NCBI GenBank assembly: GCA_016926695.1
Contig: JAFGOB010000140.1
Span: 1-34,434, forward strand
Direction of reading: 5' to 3'
From: Dehalococcoidales bacterium
GTDB lineage: Bacteria > Chloroflexota > Dehalococcoidia > Dehalococcoidales > UBA3254
DNA length: 34,434 nucleotides
Made by a program: the position numbers and the translations under genes. Below, piece by piece: positions 31,313 through 34,434 of the stretch; the stretch's first letter is position 1, and each line of letters begins with the position of its first letter. Below the pieces are notes generated by a model. It ran no database searches. It was given only the letters and a program-made list of their open reading frames with translations, and was not told the DNA's origin.

Positions 31313-31511
31313 TGACTTGATTGATCGATTCGATTTTTTTATATTTGGAGAAGGAAGACAGCGTATAGAGCCCAAACCTTATATGACCGTTGAAAATTTG
31401 TCAGCTTGATATGGCTTAAGAGCGCGTTACTTTATTTATCTTATCGCTAAACATCTGGGAACTATCCATGGTATGTTAAAGTGCCAACTACCAGAGATAT
31501 AGGAGGATTCA

Positions 31512-31920
31512 ATGGCAGAAGAAAAGAATGGTTTTGCGTATTGCGGGCTTGACTGTGATCATTGTTTTTAACATGAAGGTAAAATTGCAGATTTAGCCAG
31601 AGACCTCAGAAAAGAACTAAGGAAAGCTCGTTTTGACAAAATAGCCGTAGGTATGTCAAAGATTTCTTTCTTTAAATCTTTCGAAAATATCCCCCAATGT
31701 TATGAAGTATTAAGGACTATGGTCAAGTTGCGTTGTAAATCGATTTGTAGAGATGGCGGAGGAAATCCTTTTTGCAGTATCAGGAAATGCTGCATTATAA
31801 AAATATCGAAATGTGCTGGTTATGCGACGAATTGACACCTGTAAGACACTGGATTTCTTAAGACCTATTCATGCAAATAAGCATATCGATAATTTAAGAG
31901 CTCTGCGTAAAAAGAATTAA
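31512..31920 (+). pseudogene. Degraded DUF3795-family gene
   Basis: AGGAGG (31501-31506) precedes ATG 31512. The frame begins FAYCGLDCDHCF, stops at TAA 31569-31571, then continues in frame as HEGKIADLARDLRKELRKA and VKLRCKSICRDGGGNPFC. After IRKCC (about 31795) the homologous sequence shifts: NIEMCWLCDEL lies in one frame and TCKTLDFLRPIHANKHI in another, ending at TAA 31918-31920. So there are at least one nonsense and two frameshift lesions. DUF3795 proteins are small Cys-rich proteins of unknown function, common in anaerobes. The Cys pattern is still recognisable, so the decay is recent. Confidence 0.7.
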
Positions 31921-32131
31921 ACAAATAATTCAACGTGAGATGAGTATAGGAAAGCAAAACAGCCGGACAAATTCCTGGAAACGAAATGTTACAACATTTT
32001 GCTATGTGAACTTTTCGTAGTTATTGCAGGTAATTGTTAGTGCTTCCTAAGCAATGGTGGGCGGTACTGTACAATCCAGAATTTGAACTTTCGAGTTCAG
32101 CTCCAGATTATGAATATCAACTCGTTTCTAC

Positions 32132-32869
32132 TTAAGCTATCCACTTACGTTTGATATTATATAGACTCAACAGGAATAAAACTATACAGAAAGCCGTGAT
32201 CACGAGGAAATCCAGGGTATAGGACATGATATGTTCGCTGTTGATTGCTCCGTGAAGTATATCCACACCATACGTTATCGGTAGAATGTAGGAAAGCCAG
32301 CGGACAAATATAGGTAGAGACACGATGGGGAAGAACAACCCGCAAAGAAAAATCATCGGAAAACGGAAAAAGTTGGAGAATGTCTGAGCTTCAAAGACTT
32401 CGCTTACCGAAACCGCAATAAAAAGACCGAGGAAGGTCGAGACAATGCCGATGAAGATAATAGCAGGGATAATCAGTGGCCAAGCAACGCCCGAAAGGTC
32501 TGTCAGGAACGCCGCGATAATAACCGGGACAAAAGCATTCACGATACCGAAAAGAATTGCCCCGGAGGTTTTAGCTAACATGAGAAGTTCCAGCGAGATT
32601 GGCGATAGCAACAATCTCTCAAACGAGCGACTTCGTCTTTCAAAGGTAATTGTTACCGACAACATGGATGTTGTGCCGAACAAAATAGAAATGGTCATTA
32701 CGCCTGGCAGGAGTGCAAAAATGCTATCCAATCCGCTGCCTGACCGGATAAAGAACATACCAGTCCAAGCCAGCGGAAAGATAATGCCCCAGGAGATGTT
32801 AGGCGGCTTCAGGTAGTAAGACCGCATATCTTTGACCAGGATGCTCCAGAAGGCAATCCATTGTTTCAT
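32132..32869 (-). CDS. ABC-2 type permease
   Basis: A 245-residue membrane protein with about six helices, in the compact DrrB-like ABC-2 permease form. The N-terminus is cytoplasmic (ILVKDMRSYYLKPPN). The segment FERRSRSFERLLLSPISLELL is the coupling region for the ATPase, and GLFFPIVSLPIF lies before the last helices. It pairs with the ATPase gene upstream (four-base overlap, 32866-32869). No substrate can be named; drug, lipid or polysaccharide export are all possible for the family. Confidence 0.88.
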   Translation of the reverse strand: MKQWIAFWSILVKDMRSYYLKPPNISWGIIFPLAWTGMFFIRSGSGLDSIFALLPGVMTISILFGTTSMLSVTITFERRSRSFERLLLSPISLELLMLAKTSGAILFGIVNAFVPVIIAAFLTDLSGVAWPLIIPAIIFIGIVSTFLGLFIAVSVSEVFEAQTFSNFFRFPMIFLCGLFFPIVSLPIFVRWLSYILPITYGVDILHGAINSEHIMSYTLDFLVITAFCIVLFLLSLYNIKRKWIA

Positions 32870-33855
32870 TGATTGCCGCCCCCTCCCATCTTATCCTTCT
32901 CTTTCTTCATCATGCCGGCTTCAATACCCGTGACATGGACAAAGATATCCTCCAGTGAAGGCACCTGGCGTTTCGCTTCAGTTACTCGAATGCCTTTTTC
33001 TTCCAGGAAACGTATTAGCGGGCCGACTGTAATCTCTTCCGTTGATTCGATCCTGATTTCACCTGTATTTGCAGATTGAACCTGATACCGGGGAAAAGCC
33101 GAAGCCAAGTCCTCAATTAACTTGCCTTCAGTACTGGAAACAGAAAGAAGCAGGATATTCTTACCTTTTACAGGCTGTAAAAGGTCGGCCGTTCGGTCAG
33201 TCCGTACTACTTTCCCTTTAACGATGAAAGCTATCCGTTCGCAAAGACGCTCGGCTTCTTCGATGTAATGGGTGGTTAGGAACACGGTGGTTCCCTTACG
33301 ATGAAGATCAGCGATAATCTGCCTGACCTGCCGGGCGCTGGCAACGTCTATACCAGTGGTCGGCTCATCAAGGAACAGGATGGGTGGTTGATGGATGATG
33401 CCGGCCGCGAACGTTAGCTTGCGCTTCATGCCCTTGGAATAACCGGCAAATTTCCGGTCCGCTGCATCTGTTAAACCGAAGGTTTCAAGAAGTACTCGGG
33501 CGCATCTTTGCCGTTCGTTTTTCCGTATACCGTAAAGCGCGGCACAAAAGCATAGATTATCGAAGCCAGTCAATTCGGGATACAGATTGCTTTCATCAGG
33601 GACGATGCCGACCAGATGCTGGGCAGCTTTGGGATTACGGGTACAGTCTATCCCGCTGATATTTATAGTCCCGGTATCCAGTCTGGCCAGACCGGTAAGC
33701 ATGTTGATGGTAGTGGTTTTACCGGCGCCGTTGGGTCCCAGAAAGCCGAATAACTCACCCTGCCGTACACTAAAGCTGATATCATTGACAGCAACAACAT
33801 CACCAAAACGCTTGGTAAGATGGGAAACCTCAAAAGCAGTTGTGTCTGGACTCAT
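32866..33855 (-). CDS. ABC transporter ATP-binding protein
   Basis: A 329-residue ATPase of the ABC-2 exporter (DrrA/CcmA) type. Walker A is GPNGAGKTT, the signature YSKGMKRKL, Walker B ILFLDEPTTGID, followed by TTHYIEEAE with the switch His. A C-terminal accessory domain of about 90 residues ends in a His-free, Gly-rich tail (DKMGGGGNQ). It overlaps the permease at one end and the ArsR regulator at the other, so all three are one operon. Confidence 0.92.
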   Translation of the reverse strand: MSPDTTAFEVSHLTKRFGDVVAVNDISFSVRQGELFGFLGPNGAGKTTTINMLTGLARLDTGTINISGIDCTRNPKAAQHLVGIVPDESNLYPELTGFDNLCFCAALYGIRKNERQRCARVLLETFGLTDAADRKFAGYSKGMKRKLTFAAGIIHQPPILFLDEPTTGIDVASARQVRQIIADLHRKGTTVFLTTHYIEEAERLCERIAFIVKGKVVRTDRTADLLQPVKGKNILLLSVSSTEGKLIEDLASAFPRYQVQSANTGEIRIESTEEITVGPLIRFLEEKGIRVTEAKRQVPSLEDIFVHVTGIEAGMMKKEKDKMGGGGNQ

Positions 33856-34205
33856 TAATCTGTTACCTCCCGGATATTTTCGGAAGGCTTCCCATCAATT
33901 GGAAGGGCTTCTGATATTTGCTGCTGGGCCTTTTTCATTGCTTCATGGTTAATAAAATAGTGAATACGATAGCCACGCCTCTTGCCTTTAACCAGGCCTG
34001 CGGATTTCAATACTTTGAGATGCTGGGAAACGGCTGACTGCGTTACGCCTAGATGGTGGGCAAGAGCGTTCACACAGAGAGCATTTGGTTCCTGCTGTTG
34101 AGCAAGGAGTTTTAGCAGCTTAAGCCGTGTGCAATCTCCCAATATGCTGAATATGGCAGCCTGCTCTTCTGTTCCGAAAGTGACTTGTTCCTTATTCTTC
34201 ACCAT
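33855..34205 (-). CDS. ArsR-family transcriptional regulator
   Basis: A 116-residue winged-helix repressor. It has ILGDCTRLKLLKLL, then LCVNALAHHLGVTQSAVSQHL with the recognition helix, and KRRGYRIHYF as the wing. The ArsR metal motif ELCVCDL is only partly kept (ALCVNAL, one Cys), so it may not sense arsenic; a Cys in GDCTR could be another ligand. It heads the ABC exporter operon and should repress it at the repeats around 34211-34255. The start codon lies only about four bases after the predicted transcription start. Confidence 0.88.
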   Translation of the reverse strand: MVKNKEQVTFGTEEQAAIFSILGDCTRLKLLKLLAQQQEPNALCVNALAHHLGVTQSAVSQHLKVLKSAGLVKGKRRGYRIHYFINHEAMKKAQQQISEALPIDGKPSENIREVTD

Positions 34206-34210
34206 TATCT

Positions 34211-34255
34211 TTATAAGTATACACTAATAGACTTATAATAACAAGATAGACTTAT
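34211..34255. repeat. Operator-like repeats over the arsR promoter
   Basis: TTATAAGT (34211-34218) and ACTTATAA (34231-34238) are an 8-base inverted repeat around a 12-base spacer, covering the -10 box and the spacer. ATAGACTTAT occurs twice in direct orientation (34227-34236 and 34246-34255), 19 bases apart, overlapping the -35 box. These are the likely binding sites of the ArsR-family protein. Confidence 0.55.
34216..34244 (-). promoter_or_regulatory. Promoter of the arsR-ABC exporter operon
   Basis: On the minus strand TTGTTA (plus 34239-34244), a 17-base spacer and TATACT (plus 34216-34221). Transcription should begin near 34209, leaving about four bases before ATG 34205. This points to a leaderless or nearly leaderless message, in agreement with the lack of a ribosome binding site. 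Confidence 0.65.
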
Positions 34256-34434
34256 TATCCTTGATCCGCCATCTAATAGCCTCAAATAGGCATGAGGTTT
34301 CTACACCGATTTGGTGAAAATACTCAGGCGTGATCAGCCTCGTCAGATTGTTGACGCTCGCACTCTATGACCGTATCCAGTTTGGGGTTAGTGACCGTGT
34401 AGGCAGTTCAAAAAGATGACTTGATCGGATGGTA

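Noticed and set aside
1..34434. CRISPR arrays, complete insertion sequences, tRNA and rRNA genes
   Set aside because: No regularly spaced repeats, transposase genes with terminal repeats, or convincing RNA gene folds were seen in reading through both strands.

Overview
The window reads as a piece of chromosome from an anaerobic bacterium. The best fit is an uncultured Chloroflexota of the Dehalococcoidia type. Reasons are a surface protein with a PGF-pre-PGF-like module and a Thr/Pro-rich stalk, flavin-dependent thymidylate synthase (thyX), a molybdopterin enzyme of the phloroglucinol transhydroxylase type, two DegV proteins, and ferrous-iron uptake. This placement is inference from gene content; there is no rRNA or other decisive marker.

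Layout. 1-566: the 3' end of a group II intron (domains V and VI) followed by the downstream exon of the surface-protein gene it interrupts. 784-1643: a small zinc-ribbon membrane protein and a hicBA toxin-antitoxin pair. 2101-5949: an ABC-2 export system in which the ATPase gene is divergent from two overlapping permease genes; the first permease carries a C-terminal PrsW-like intramembrane protease domain. 6193-9025: a solitary molybdopterin oxidoreductase and an Smr protein. 9289-14310: an IclR regulator facing a minus-strand group (MFS transporter, CoA-disulfide reductase with rhodanese domain, metallo-beta-lactamase-fold hydrolase), then a molbindin. 14460-17041: cupin, thyX, a ZnuA-type metal-binding lipoprotein and a Fur/Zur regulator with a strong palindrome between the last two. 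17164-18995: two degV paralogues; the second is preceded by a long, well-paired candidate structured RNA.

19229-22161 is an iron-uptake locus: a truncated DtxR-type regulator flanked by two matching palindromes, two feoA-like genes, and feoB split into separate GTPase and membrane genes. 22440-27489 holds a broken CocE/NonD hydrolase, two tandem SnoaL-like genes, an alpha/beta hydrolase and a nitroreductase-like flavoprotein. From about 27.6 kb the region looks like an accessory, decaying stretch: a frameshifted LamG-domain remnant, yefM-yoeB, an AAA ATPase broken by a stop, an AbrB/PIN pair, a J-domain protein and a DUF3795 gene with several lesions. The window closes with an ArsR regulator leading a second ABC exporter operon, with a clear promoter and repeats in front of it.

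Main themes: metal handling (Fe2+, Zn/Mn, molybdate) with visible operators; probable degradation of aromatic or other organic compounds (molybdoenzyme, hydrolases, IclR, MFS); three toxin-antitoxin-type modules; and at least five broken genes. The most unusual items are the permease-PrsW fusion, the structured RNA ahead of degV, the operators that outlive their broken regulator next to a split feo operon, and a CocE-like gene that appears to have lost both its catalytic Asp and His as well as gaining a stop.
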